A stretch of DNA of 64,000 bases. Source: Woronichinia naegeliana WA131 (GTDB lineage Bacteria > Cyanobacteriota > Cyanobacteriia > Cyanobacteriales > Microcystaceae). The stretch spans positions 3,720,001 to 3,784,000 of the forward strand of contig CP073041.1 in the NCBI GenBank assembly GCA_025370055.1, given 5' to 3'. Every line of letters begins with the position of its first letter. Positions within the stretch are counted from its first letter, which is position 1. The notes beneath the pieces are model-generated. The model did no database searches. It was not told the origin of the DNA and saw nothing but the letters and a program-made list of their open reading frames with translations. This document shows, piece by piece, positions 1-8,836 of the stretch. The position numbers and the translations under genes were made by a program.

Positions 1-515
1 ATCAATTGCCTGTCACCTTAGAAACCCTGTGGTTAAGACTTTTGGGTCGTGGTTCTGTTCAAGAAAACGCGATCGCTGAGTTAAAGAGTTTACCATTAGA
101 ACATCCACTAAGAACAAACTCCTTGGAGCTAGTTTATGGATTATTATCGATGCTACAATTTAAGCAACAAAAACGCGAAAAACTTGATAAAGCAGATCAG
201 GAGTTAATTATGAAATTAGCAACTTTTTATAAAGAACAAGTCGCCCAAGAGGTTGCTCAAGGAAGAAAGCAGGGACTTGAACAGGGACTTGAACAGGGAC
301 TTGAACAGGGACTTGAACAGGGACTTGAACAGGGGAAAAATCAAGAAGTCGCTTTGATCTGTAGGTTACTGACTCGAAAAATTGGAGAGATTTCCCCCGA
401 ATTGCAAACAAAAATCAGCAATTTATCTTTTCAATCTTTAGAAGACTTAGGTGAAGCATTACTGGATTTTCAAGATATGAACGATCTAGTTGCTTGGCTT
501 GCTCACTTAACTTGA
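1..515 (+). CDS. Rpn/DUF4351-type protein, C-terminal part (cut by window start)
   Basis: The reading frame is open at the window edge, so the first possible start (TTG at 6) is probably internal and the N-terminal PD-(D/E)XK nuclease part lies outside. The visible part ends in the DUF4351-like tail (SFQSLEDLGEALLDFQDMNDLVAWL), shown here only to indicate the LEDLGEALLDF core that recurs in the complete relative at 52942-53790. Rpn/DUF4351 proteins are recombination-promoting nucleases or transposase-related proteins that are abundant in cyanobacteria. A run of five perfect GLEQ repeats lies before the tail and probably forms a flexible or helical linker. Family assignment is from the tail and linker only. 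Confidence 0.7.
   Translation, partial: QLPVTLETLWLRLLGRGSVQENAIAELKSLPLEHPLRTNSLELVYGLLSMLQFKQQKREKLDKADQELIMKLATFYKEQVAQEVAQGRKQGLEQGLEQGLEQGLEQGLEQGKNQEVALICRLLTRKIGEISPELQTKISNLSFQSLEDLGEALLDFQDMNDLVAWLAHLT
272..331 (+). repeat. Five tandem 12-bp repeats coding GLEQ
   Basis: The unit GGGACTTGAACA occurs five times head to tail without mismatch inside the DUF4351 protein gene. The unit length is a multiple of three, so copy-number change would keep the frame. Similar E/Q/G-rich linkers precede DUF4351 tails elsewhere; the gene at 52942-53790 has a shorter EGRQEGRQEGE version at the same place. Confidence 0.9.
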
Positions 516-599
516 AAATTTGTTGTTATTTTTGCACTCTTGCTGCTTGTTGATTTCTGCTAACTATTCATAACGCCTTAAATCTCTTCTTAGACCATT

Positions 600-1940
600 A
601 TGTTAAATATTCAAGACCTGGCCCATTACGCTCAAAATAGTGCCCAAAATTTGGGAATTAAGCAATACGATATCTATGGTTCTTCGGTAGAGGAAGCGGG
701 AGTAGAAGTTTCCTTTGGTGAACCGAAGCAAGTCCAAGCCTCTAATCGTTCTAGCGTGATCGTGCGAGTTTGGAATGAGAAAGCCATGATTGGGGTAACA
801 AGTACCACTGATTTAGATGCCAACGGTATTCAATTGGCCCTACAAACGGCTCTAGAAGCCAGTTATTTTGGCATTACCGAAAATGTACCAGAGTTTAGTC
901 CTGAAGCCACCCATCCTGTTGCCGATTTTGGGAATCAAACGGCGGAAGCAGCTCCCATTAATGTGCTCATGGAAAAGTTGATCGCGGCTGAAAAACAACT
1001 ATTAGCAGCCCATCCTGCCATTACGGGGGTTCCCTATAACGGTCTTTCTGAAGAAACCACTGAGCGTTTTTATCTCAATAGTGAGGGAGCTAAACGCTAT
1101 GAAGCTCGTTCCTATGCCTCAATTTATCTTTATAGCCGCACGGAACAGGAAGGGAAAAAGCCCCGTAGTGCTGGGGAAATGAAAATTAGTCGCAGTTTAG
1201 CAAGTCTTGATATTGCGGGTTGTTTACAAACTGTCACCGATAAGACCCTCAGTTATTTGGACTATCGGGCGATCGCCACAGGTAAATATCAAGTTGTTTT
1301 TTCCGCGACTGCTTTTTTAAGTTTATTAGGGGCTTTCGCTAATTTTTATAATGCCCAAAACATTTTAGATAAACAAAGTTTGTCTAGTCCAGAAACCCTA
1401 GGAACTCAAGTTGCTTCTCCCTTACTTTCTGTCTGCGATGATGCCTTACATCCCGATAATATTGCCGCAGAAACCTTTGATGGTGAAGGAACTCCCACCC
1501 GTCGAGTAGAAATTATTCAAGAAGGCGTTTTAACTGGCTTATTACACAGTGCCGGCACGGCAAAACGGTTTGGAACTCAACCAACTGGCCATGCGAATAT
1601 TGGGGCAAAAGTGACGGTGAGTCCCCATTTTTACCATGTTTTTCCTGGGCAAGCCTCAGAGGATAGTTATAAACTAGAAGAGGCGGAAAATGTCATTTTA
1701 ATTGATAAATTACAGGCCCTTCATGCTGGTGTGAATGCGCTGCAAGGTTCTTTTTCTTTGCCGTTTGATGGTTGGTTAGTCAGTAAAGATCAACGAATTA
1801 GCATTGATGCTGCCACTGTGGCCGGCGACTTTCTAGAATTACTCAACTCGATTATTTTTGTAGAAAGCGAACCAGAAGTAACGCCTAGGGGGGTGTGTCC
1901 CCGTATTTGGGTCAAGGAATTATCGGTGACAGGTGAGTAA
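600..1940 (+). CDS. pmbA: TldD/PmbA family protein, PmbA/TldE subunit
   Basis: A 446-residue protein that matches the PmbA (TldE) half of the TldD/TldE metalloprotease in length and layout. The family is known to cleave or mature small peptides and to take part in processing of modified peptides and of the CcdA antitoxin. TldE lacks the HExxxH zinc motif of TldD, and none is seen here. The C-terminal half has the typical stretch around TFDGEGTPTRRVEIIQEGVL and the following GLLH..TAKRFG. ATG at 600. It stands alone; the convergent helicase gene ends 16 bp downstream. Confidence 0.85.
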   Translation: MLNIQDLAHYAQNSAQNLGIKQYDIYGSSVEEAGVEVSFGEPKQVQASNRSSVIVRVWNEKAMIGVTSTTDLDANGIQLALQTALEASYFGITENVPEFSPEATHPVADFGNQTAEAAPINVLMEKLIAAEKQLLAAHPAITGVPYNGLSEETTERFYLNSEGAKRYEARSYASIYLYSRTEQEGKKPRSAGEMKISRSLASLDIAGCLQTVTDKTLSYLDYRAIATGKYQVVFSATAFLSLLGAFANFYNAQNILDKQSLSSPETLGTQVASPLLSVCDDALHPDNIAAETFDGEGTPTRRVEIIQEGVLTGLLHSAGTAKRFGTQPTGHANIGAKVTVSPHFYHVFPGQASEDSYKLEEAENVILIDKLQALHAGVNALQGSFSLPFDGWLVSKDQRISIDAATVAGDFLELLNSIIFVESEPEVTPRGVCPRIWVKELSVTGE

Positions 1941-1956
1941 TGACCTCCAAACTGCC

Positions 1957-4900
1957 CTAAATCGGAAAGCGTTTCATCATGGCCACCGCTTGTTTGGCAT
2001 TGCCTTTAAGGGTTTCAGAAATGTGGGGAACCTGGGGAACTTGCCAGAGCAGATCAATGGTGCGGCGCAATAAACGAACCAGATCCCCTTCGTCTAGACT
2101 GGTTTGACGACACAATTCATCCCAGGTAAGCCCTAAGGCCCATTGCTCTACTAAACCAAGTAGTTCTACCTCTAACCAGAGAGGAATGGTAATGGCGTAG
2201 CGTTTTTGGGATTGAATTAATTTGCGCCGTACTTCCCAAAGATTAGTCCGTCCCAGGTAATAGGCTAAAATCCCTAACTCCCAAAGGGTAAGATTGACGA
2301 TCGCCGGAAAACGCAGGAGAAAATAGAGCAGATGCAGATCTTGGGAGGGACGCAGAGCGGCAAGTACGTCAGGTGGGGGAGCATAACGAGACCAGGTATC
2401 CGGTCGCAGGGTCTCCGTAATTAAACCACTCATCGCCGCCGCCAACTGGTGAGGAGCTAGATTGGTAAATTTTCCTGACATTAAGACTAGTCCTAGCCAA
2501 AGTTCATTTTCACCGCGCAAGGTAGCCGCCGCTTCTCCCAGGAGAGTGGGGAAAAATTCGTCTAAGGCCTCTAATTCCTGCAAAATAGCGATCAAATCTA
2601 GGAATTCTTGCCAGTAGTAGGATTGACGAGATTGTAAACGCACTAGATCATGTTGACGTTTTTCTAACTCTTCGCGCAGGGAAAGACGTTGATGGTACTG
2701 CTCGATCGCCCGACTGGGTTGTTTATGTTGTTGCAGAGGATGGGTCTCTAAAATTTGTCGCACATGATTAACCCGTTCTTGCTGCTCTAAAATTTCCGTC
2801 GGTACGGTTAGGGGTAGGGCAATTGGGGCAATCTGTTGGGACGCGATCGCGGTTTCGGGTGTTCCTTTTTGGGGTTTACCTAGTAATAGGGAGTCCAAGG
2901 GAGGCAAGGGAAGACTGGTAAGGGGAAAGCCCACTAATTTAGCCCCATTAATCGCAAACACATCACTGGCAGCCGTGCGATACCAACGATTGTCGGCCCC
3001 TAAACACAGCAATTCTGGAACCTTACTAAAGCCTGGTAGGGTAGCAATAAAAATGGCTAAAACGGGGGGAGAAACTTTAATAAATTTTCCCTTGAGATGG
3101 AGAATTTCTCCCTGTTCAATTTGGGATAGATAGGGGACAATATCTTGTCTTTTGGCTTTCTCTGCCTGTTGTTCTAGGGTTTTGAGTAACCGTTCTTCTT
3201 CCCGTAAGCGGGCCCGGAATTTTTCATAACTGCGAATATCGGTTTCTTTAACGCCTGCTAATTTAAAATCCAGTTGGGCAATTTGACTGAGTAGTTGGGA
3301 GATCGCTTCCTGAGTCGGTTCCAAGGCCAGTTGCATTAGATATTCGGCAAAACTTCTTTCGAGCAGATCCTTCGCTTGCTCCAAACTATGCTTTTGCAAC
3401 AAATTCAAGACCATGCCATAGGAAGGAGTAAACCAACTTCGTAGCGGTTCCGCCTCAGCCATGGCCAGAAAAGAGGCCTCCTTGGGCCCTTCAAAGGGGG
3501 TTTGTACCGTCACAACCTGACCGGCTTCATCCATCCCCCGACGACCGGCACGACCTGCCATCTGCAAAAATTCCGAGGGAGAGAGCATAGCATGGCCTTC
3601 GTCTGTCCGTTTAGAGAGAGCCGAAATTACGGTAGTACGGGCGGGCATATTGATCCCAGCCGAAAGAGTGGCCGTCGCAAAGACCACTTTAATTAAACCC
3701 TGTTCAAATAATTGTTCTACCAACTCCTTCCAACTGGGCAAGACTCCGGCATGATGTACCGCAATGCCCCGAATCAAGGGTTCAATTTGTTCAAAACGGG
3801 TCATGGGAGAAGATTGAGCCAACCATTGCCAGAGCCGCAACGTCTGTTCTGGTTGAGTGGTGAGATTTTCCAGCAGTGCTTCTGCTTCAGTTTGAGGACT
3901 TTCTAAAAAGGTTAAAATTTGAGCGGTCAATTCAGGAAAGCTATGACCAAAATCGGTTTTAAAACTTTCTCGTAAATTGCGATTATGTCCTAGGAAAAAG
4001 CTCAGTAGGGTCAATTGAATAATGTGGGATTCTGCCGTGGAAACTAAGGTTAAATGACGCAATTCTTGAACGGCCTGTTCACAGCCCCGACGACTAAAAA
4101 TCACATAAATAGCGGGTAAAAAATCTCGTTCTCGTAACTGCTCTACAACGGTCAGAACAGAAGGACAATCTTCACGCCGTAGTCGGTTTTTTTTAGGATT
4201 GTGAGATATTTTTTTGGGCAGTAATTGAGGATTAACCCCCGTCTTCTGAGCATTTAAGAGAGGAAATAAACCATTTTTAGCACTGAAATGAAAATGCAGA
4301 GGAACAGGACGAAAATCGGAGTTAATTAATTCGCAGTGATTCTGACTTTCATCCACCTCTTGCCGACGAATTTGTTTGAGAGATTTGCCTTTCCTGACCT
4401 GGTTAATCCAGTCCGTTAACTGTTCGGGGTTGCCGATGGTGGCTGATAGGGCCACAAGTTGAATCGAGGCTGGACAATAAATAATGGATTCTTCCCAAAC
4501 TGTCCCCCGATCGCGATCGCTGATGTAATGACACTCATCAAAAACCACCGTTTCCACTTCTTCTAGGGAGGTTCCCACTTCACCAATGGGGGTTTCATAG
4601 AGCATATTGCGGAAAATTTCTGTGGTCATGACCACAATCGGCGCATTAGCATTAATAACCAGATCCCCTGTAATCAGTCCCACCGTTGTCTCCCAATCCC
4701 TTAAACTCTGCTGACGGAGTTTTTCTTGGAAGTCTCGCACTTTCTGATTGGATAGGGCTTTGAGGGGCGTAGTATAAAAGATGCGTTTACCCCTCGCCAG
4801 GGCCCGATACATGGCATATTCCCCAATTACCGTTTTCCCAGACCCGGTCGGCGCACAAACCACCACCGATTTATCCGCCTCTAGAGCGGCGATCGCGGCC

Positions 4901-4962
4901 AATTGGAAATCATCCAGCTTGAAAGGAAAAAGATTGTTTAGGTCTAGAAGGGGGAGTGACAC
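1957..4962 (-). CDS. Ski2/Mtr4-like DExH RNA helicase
   Basis: A 1001-residue superfamily 2 helicase of the Ski2/DOB1 type found in cyanobacteria and plastids (ISE2-like). Motifs seen: Walker A APTGSGKT at 37-44, DECH at about 142-145, SATIGN at about 173, and motif VI QMAGRAGRRG near residue 470. A C-terminal helical region of the DSHCT kind follows (ending RLLRRTIDLLWQVPQ). It probably unwinds RNA during turnover or processing. The start used is GTG at 4962; an in-frame ATG is not close by. It converges with pmbA and diverges from folC. Confidence 0.88.
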   Translation of the reverse strand: MSLPLLDLNNLFPFKLDDFQLAAIAALEADKSVVVCAPTGSGKTVIGEYAMYRALARGKRIFYTTPLKALSNQKVRDFQEKLRQQSLRDWETTVGLITGDLVINANAPIVVMTTEIFRNMLYETPIGEVGTSLEEVETVVFDECHYISDRDRGTVWEESIIYCPASIQLVALSATIGNPEQLTDWINQVRKGKSLKQIRRQEVDESQNHCELINSDFRPVPLHFHFSAKNGLFPLLNAQKTGVNPQLLPKKISHNPKKNRLRREDCPSVLTVVEQLRERDFLPAIYVIFSRRGCEQAVQELRHLTLVSTAESHIIQLTLLSFFLGHNRNLRESFKTDFGHSFPELTAQILTFLESPQTEAEALLENLTTQPEQTLRLWQWLAQSSPMTRFEQIEPLIRGIAVHHAGVLPSWKELVEQLFEQGLIKVVFATATLSAGINMPARTTVISALSKRTDEGHAMLSPSEFLQMAGRAGRRGMDEAGQVVTVQTPFEGPKEASFLAMAEAEPLRSWFTPSYGMVLNLLQKHSLEQAKDLLERSFAEYLMQLALEPTQEAISQLLSQIAQLDFKLAGVKETDIRSYEKFRARLREEERLLKTLEQQAEKAKRQDIVPYLSQIEQGEILHLKGKFIKVSPPVLAIFIATLPGFSKVPELLCLGADNRWYRTAASDVFAINGAKLVGFPLTSLPLPPLDSLLLGKPQKGTPETAIASQQIAPIALPLTVPTEILEQQERVNHVRQILETHPLQQHKQPSRAIEQYHQRLSLREELEKRQHDLVRLQSRQSYYWQEFLDLIAILQELEALDEFFPTLLGEAAATLRGENELWLGLVLMSGKFTNLAPHQLAAAMSGLITETLRPDTWSRYAPPPDVLAALRPSQDLHLLYFLLRFPAIVNLTLWELGILAYYLGRTNLWEVRRKLIQSQKRYAITIPLWLEVELLGLVEQWALGLTWDELCRQTSLDEGDLVRLLRRTIDLLWQVPQVPHISETLKGNAKQAVAMMKRFPI

Positions 4963-5078
4963 TCAGTTTACCGTTAAAGAGAAGTAAGGCTTGATGATTG
5001 TTATCCTAAGCAAAACTGTCTTGGATATTTCCATGCTAAGGCATAATCGATCTTGAAGAACTAATCAGTAGAAGCAAT

Positions 5079-6371
5079 ATGGATGATTTCCAAAAACTGG
5101 ATACCTTGCTGGATGCCTATCAACATTTTGGTGTGCGTTTAGGACTAGACCGGGTAGAAAATTTACTGACCTATTTAGGGAATCCCCAACAGCAAATTCC
5201 CTTCATTCATGTTGCTGGCACCAATGGCAAAGGTTCCGTTTGTGCCTACCTTTCCTCTGTATTAACAACGGCTGGCTATAGGGTTGGACGCTATACTTCT
5301 CCCCATTTAGTCCATTGGACAGAACGTATCTGTATTAATGAACAACCCATTAACCCCAAACAGTTAGTCAGTTTGCTCAACAAAATCCAAATCTATACTG
5401 ACGAAGTTGCCGGACAAAAAGGAGATATTCCTACCCAATTTGAGGCCCTGACCGCCGCCGCTTGGTGTTATTTTGTGATGGAAAAAGTTGATATCGCCGT
5501 CATAGAAGTGGGTTTAGGAGGACGATTGGATGCAACTAATGTTAGTGATTCTCCGCTTGTTAGTATTATTACTTCCATTAGTTATGATCACATGAGTGTA
5601 TTAGGCTCTACGTTAGCCGAGATTGGCCAAGAAAAAGCCGGTATCTTAAAGTTTCAACGTCCAGCTATTTTAGGGGATATTCCCCCAGAAGCGATCGCCG
5701 TTTTTCAAAATCGAATCACCGAATTAAATTGTCCAGCCCTTTGGGTAGAACCAGCCCAGAAGATTGAACAGGATGGTGCGATTTGGGCCAAGTATCAAGG
5801 GATTAGTTATCCTTTGCCCTTGTTAGGGGATTTTCAGTTACTCAATTCGGCTGTGGCGATCGCCGCTATACAATCTTTACAGGAACAAGGTTGGCAAATT
5901 AGCCGAGAAGCTATACAGGAGGGCATGGGTCTGGCAAGCTGGCCAGGGCGACTACAGTGGCAAAAATGGCGAAATCAACCCCTGCTAATTGACGGAGCCC
6001 ACAATCCGGCGGGAGCGAAGGCACTGAGACAATATGCTGATCAGCTAGAGAAACCCATCCTTTGGATTATGGGAATGCTCAACAATAAAAATCATGCTGA
6101 GATCTTGCAAATTTTACTGCAACCAGAGGATTCTCTCTATCTTGTTCCTGTACCGGATCATATTACGGCGGCTCCCGATCATTTGGCTGGTCTTGCTCAA
6201 CAAATTTGCCCTAATTTAACTGAAATTAGAACCTTTCCAGAGCTATCCATTGCCTTAGATCAAGCGATTCTTTCTGAGTCTCCAACCCATTGTCCTATTC
6301 TCTGCGGTTCTCTCTATTTAATTGGCTCATTTTTAGCGGTCACGAAGTGTGCCTTCGGCATCGCCGCTTAG
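5079..6371 (+). CDS. folC: Folylpolyglutamate synthase / dihydrofolate synthase
   Basis: A 430-residue Mur-ligase-type enzyme that adds glutamate to dihydropteroate and to folates. The ATP-binding loop HVAGTNGKGS is at residues 44-53, and the second-domain signature IDGAHNPAGAKAL is present near residue 305. The normal C-terminus of the family ends shortly after CGSLYLIGSFL. Here the last residues (AVTKCAFGIAA) come from a small dispersed repeat inserted at the 3' end, which also supplies the stop codon. The change is at the extreme C-terminus and probably harmless. Confidence 0.93.
   Translation: MDDFQKLDTLLDAYQHFGVRLGLDRVENLLTYLGNPQQQIPFIHVAGTNGKGSVCAYLSSVLTTAGYRVGRYTSPHLVHWTERICINEQPINPKQLVSLLNKIQIYTDEVAGQKGDIPTQFEALTAAAWCYFVMEKVDIAVIEVGLGGRLDATNVSDSPLVSIITSISYDHMSVLGSTLAEIGQEKAGILKFQRPAILGDIPPEAIAVFQNRITELNCPALWVEPAQKIEQDGAIWAKYQGISYPLPLLGDFQLLNSAVAIAAIQSLQEQGWQISREAIQEGMGLASWPGRLQWQKWRNQPLLIDGAHNPAGAKALRQYADQLEKPILWIMGMLNNKNHAEILQILLQPEDSLYLVPVPDHITAAPDHLAGLAQQICPNLTEIRTFPELSIALDQAILSESPTHCPILCGSLYLIGSFLAVTKCAFGIAA
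6336..6365 (-). repeat. Small dispersed repeat, copy in folC 3' end
   Basis: The 30 bp here are the reverse complement of 62121-62150 inside the porin gene, with one mismatch (29 of 30). The core is GCCGAAGGCACACTTCGTGA. In folC it is read antisense and changes the C-terminus. In the porin it is read in frame as GVAEGTLRDR. Confidence 0.85.
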
Positions 6372-6504
6372 AGATCTGCATTTTGTTAAGAGTCTATTGA
6401 GTGACCTAAACTGGCCATCAAAATTGACTCCAGAGCAGCAGTTAGAAATTTTAGATACTCATTCCATCTTTGAACGCTTTCACCGTGAGATTGGTCACGG
6501 TTCT
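6372..6504. other. Unassigned coding-like remnant before IscB element
   Basis: One plus-strand frame is open through this stretch and would read LLSDLNWPSKLTPEQQLEIL followed by DTHSIFERFH, which looks protein-like. It runs into the end of the IscB element at 6505 and has no start of its own except one inside the small repeat. I do not recognise the family. It may be a gene 3' part displaced by the insertions. Confidence 0.3.
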
Positions 6505-6596
6505 CATAAGAAAAAGATGGGAGTTTGGAAACTCAGCGTCTTCAGACCTGAGAGGAAAAACGACTCAGGGGAATTTATTCCCCCGTAAAATATGGG

Positions 6597-7874
6597 TTAA
6601 AAACTATAGGAGTAACCATCTTTACGATGAATTGCCCGACAGTATTTATGCCCAATTCCTTGTATTAGCTGTGAGGATGTTGAAATATTGAAACTACCAC
6701 TAGAACGAACAGCAACTCGTCCAACGTAAGTTCCGATTTTCTTTCCAGAAGTTACGATTGCCTTAACAATGTCACCTGTCTGAAATCCTTTAATAAACTT
6801 AAGGCGAGGGACATAACGAGATGGGAAGCCAAATTTATCGGTGCGACACATTTGACGGCATCCATGTCCTGTTGCCTTAATCAATAAAGGCTGCTTGGTG
6901 ACAATCCGTAAAGAATCAATCGTTCCTACACAAGCGGCATCAATCCAATGAGCTTTAGTTAATTTTAATCGAGTGCGATTAAACTTAGTTTGTCCACCAG
7001 ATCCCGTAGAAACAGGTAATCCAGTGATCTTTAAGGCATTAAATAAAGCCCAACGGGTCGAATTAACGGCGGCGGCATCCTTTAAAGGAGACTTTGCCTG
7101 ACTCAATACTCGTTTCAAGACATCAGGTTTTCCTGAAAGAAAGTCTTTAATATCCTGAGTTCCCTTGCCAATATTACAGGGTTCACAGGCTAAACAAAGA
7201 TTGGAAATGCGATTAGTTCCGCCCTTCGCCTTGGGTTGAATATGCTCAACTTGGAGAGGGATGTTCTTTGCTCCACAATAGGCGCATTGACGGTTCCATT
7301 TTTCCAAGAGATATTCCCGCACTTCGTAACCCTGTAACTCTCCTTGTTGGTATTCAATACCAGAGATTTCAGGGTTTTCCATTTTCTGTAAATCGAATCG
7401 AACCAACTCCTGAACAATGCTAGTGACAGGACAGTAACGAATCAATTTCTTGACCAAGGTTAGCGTGGTATCTACTCGATGTTGGAGACTGGGAGTTAAC
7501 CATCCCTTTTCCTTTTTCCGATTAAGGAATCGAGCAGGACGATAGCGAGTTTTACGATTTCGGCGATTACGACGAATAGCGCGACGGGAATCTAAGTCGG
7601 ACTTGATTTGTTGTCCTCGGTGAGATAATTCGGCTCCCCAAATGACATCTTCTCCATTGAGAATAGCAATCCCTGTTGCTTGAGAGCCTGGGTCGATTTT
7701 AAGAGTCAACGAATTGACTTCTACATCTTCTTGCTTCTCCTTGAGAATAATGGTGAAGGGATACCGACGAAATACAGCAGCTTTTTTCTGATTCAGTAAC
7801 AATCGTGCTTGAGCAGGATGCACTGGATTACAAGGCTGTTTATCGGTATCAATAACAAAAACATAATTAGACAT
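6597..7874 (-). CDS. iscB: IscB RNA-guided nuclease (RuvC-HNH), copy 1
   Basis: A 425-residue protein, counted from the ATG at 7874 behind a GGAG ribosome site (a TTG four codons upstream is possible). The N-terminal PLMP segment has PVHPAQARLLL. RuvC-I is LKIDPGSQATGIAIL (D61), and the arginine-rich bridge helix RRAIRRNRRNRKTRYR is near 97-112. RuvC-II is VQELVRFD (E156). The split RuvC holds an HNH domain with CAYC at 197-200, VEHIQPKAKGG (H211) and CLACEPCNIGKG; RuvC-III is HWIDAACVG (H309, D312). IscB is the ancestor of Cas9 and uses omega-RNA to cut targets. All catalytic residues are present, so the protein looks intact. Confidence 0.93.
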   Translation of the reverse strand: MSNYVFVIDTDKQPCNPVHPAQARLLLNQKKAAVFRRYPFTIILKEKQEDVEVNSLTLKIDPGSQATGIAILNGEDVIWGAELSHRGQQIKSDLDSRRAIRRNRRNRKTRYRPARFLNRKKEKGWLTPSLQHRVDTTLTLVKKLIRYCPVTSIVQELVRFDLQKMENPEISGIEYQQGELQGYEVREYLLEKWNRQCAYCGAKNIPLQVEHIQPKAKGGTNRISNLCLACEPCNIGKGTQDIKDFLSGKPDVLKRVLSQAKSPLKDAAAVNSTRWALFNALKITGLPVSTGSGGQTKFNRTRLKLTKAHWIDAACVGTIDSLRIVTKQPLLIKATGHGCRQMCRTDKFGFPSRYVPRLKFIKGFQTGDIVKAIVTSGKKIGTYVGRVAVRSSGSFNISTSSQLIQGIGHKYCRAIHRKDGYSYSF

Positions 7875-8109
7875 AGATAACTCCAATTTCTTGGGTAATG
7901 TTAGCCTCGGTAATGTTTTAAGAGCTTGTTAGGCTGAAAGCACTTCCTTAACCCCGTAAAGATGTTTAACTTTCAACAACACAGCGACAAACTGGCTACG
8001 CATTCGTCGGTGTTATGACTCAAAAAACGTAGTCCTCGAAGGACTTAACCTGGTCAGCTAACTGAAGTTAGAGGCACGAAGCCCCCGTACTTCAGTCGGG
8101 GGTGCTGAC
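7875..8109 (-). ncRNA. IscB omega-RNA, copy 1
   Basis: In known IscB systems the omega-RNA lies directly upstream of the gene, with the guide at its 5' end taken from the sequence flanking the element. This 235-bp stretch is that position and is conserved between both copies. The element end folds as CCCCCG-ACTGAAGTA-CGGGGG (perfect 6-bp stem), and further hairpins such as AGTCCTTCGAGGACT follow. The predicted guide is the minus-strand sequence just outside, ending ACACTAGAGAGGAA (8110 and up). Confidence 0.75.
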
Positions 8110-8446
8110 TTCCTCTCTAGTGTTAAGAGATTAGATTGAAAATATTCTATATCTCCCAATTCGCTTGTTATATTTCGCTAATCGGCAAACTCTGTTGGTA
8201 AAATCGTTAAAGTTATCCCTATCTCCGACTACCAAGCCTAAACTAATAATTTTTGTGAACTATACCTCAGACGGTGATAATTTACGTTTTTTAGTTTAGC
8301 CCCCCTAGCCCCCAACTTTGGGGGGAACCGTTCTCTATTTATGGGTTTCAAAGTCCCCCAGTATTGGGGGATTTAGGGGGGACAAAAATATTAATCTATG
8401 ACCGTGCCAAGTATTTCTAAATGCACAAAGTATCAGGCAGTCATGG
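8110..8446. other. Intergenic, no gene; short palindromic C/G-run repeats
   Basis: There is no convincing reading frame. It contains two complementary C-run/G-run motifs (around 8299-8325 and 8354-8380) of the kind scattered through this genome. The first 16-20 bp are the predicted guide of the upstream IscB element. Confidence 0.6.
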
Positions 8447-8602
8447 GACGAGATGCGGGTTTTGTTGCAAAAGGTAAACAAACGGGTCAAATTTCAGGAA
8501 GACGGTGTAGGATTTTATTGGATTTCTCAAGAAGCCGTTTCTAGGGTACTGGTGATGGGCAGTCTTCCCTCCGAACCGCCTCCAAATGCCTATATTTTCT
8601 AG
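8447..8602 (+). pseudogene. cas2: cas2 C-terminal remnant, copy 1
   Basis: The frame reads 51 residues to a stop, with VGFYWISQEAVSRVLVMGS and SEPPPNAYIF, which match the C-terminal end of cyanobacterial Cas2 (FYWLS.DAV.R.L.IG.PP.EPP). Cas2 is normally about 90 residues; the N-terminal half is missing. A CRISPR leader and array follow directly, as expected for a cas1-cas2-array arrangement. An almost identical remnant precedes array 2. It has more substitutions than copy 2 (for example VGFYW for VRFYW). Confidence 0.82.
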
Positions 8603-8836
8603 GGTTAGAGCCTGTTTACTGGGACTGTTCTTCTCTCTCGTTTTGACGCACCTCGCCTGATCGCTGAAAGCCTTGATCTCTCGTTGAGATGGGTCGAATG
8701 CTGAAGGTGTAAGGGTTCTGGAACTCACTTTTTTCTGTTTTGACAGATTTTAGGAGGTAAGATGACAGTACAAATGTCACATGCGTCGAATTGGCTATCT
8801 CTAAGCTGCTCTGGACAGGGCTTCTAGGAGGCTACT
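8603..8836 (+). promoter_or_regulatory. CRISPR leader, array 1
   Basis: This stretch lies between the cas2 stop and the first repeat and is conserved with 24141-24374, in contrast to the spacers. It includes TTTCTGTTTTGACAGATTTT and a TGACAGTAC...TGTCA inverted motif just before the array. The position and the conservation support a leader that holds the array promoter. Confidence 0.7.

Larger units (their letters stand above)
6505..8109 (-). mobile_element. IscB element, copy 1 (IS200/IS605-like, non-autonomous)
   Basis: A 1605-bp block is nearly identical to 37846-39450, and the similarity stops abruptly at both ends, which defines the element. On the minus strand it starts with GTCAGCACCCCCGACTGAAG, which forms a hairpin, and ends with CTTATG. 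It has no terminal inverted repeats and no tnpA, so movement would need a Y1 transposase in trans. It carries an omega-RNA region and iscB in that order. Confidence 0.85.

Noticed and set aside
6349-6588. 79-codon frame starting in the small repeat after folC
   Set aside because: Its start lies in the dispersed repeat and its end in the IscB element; at most a fused relic, so only the middle is listed as unassigned.
8441-8728. 95-codon minus-strand frame over the CRISPR leader
   Set aside because: It runs antisense to the cas2 remnant and leader, and the peptide is not protein-like; conservation is explained by cas2 and the leader.
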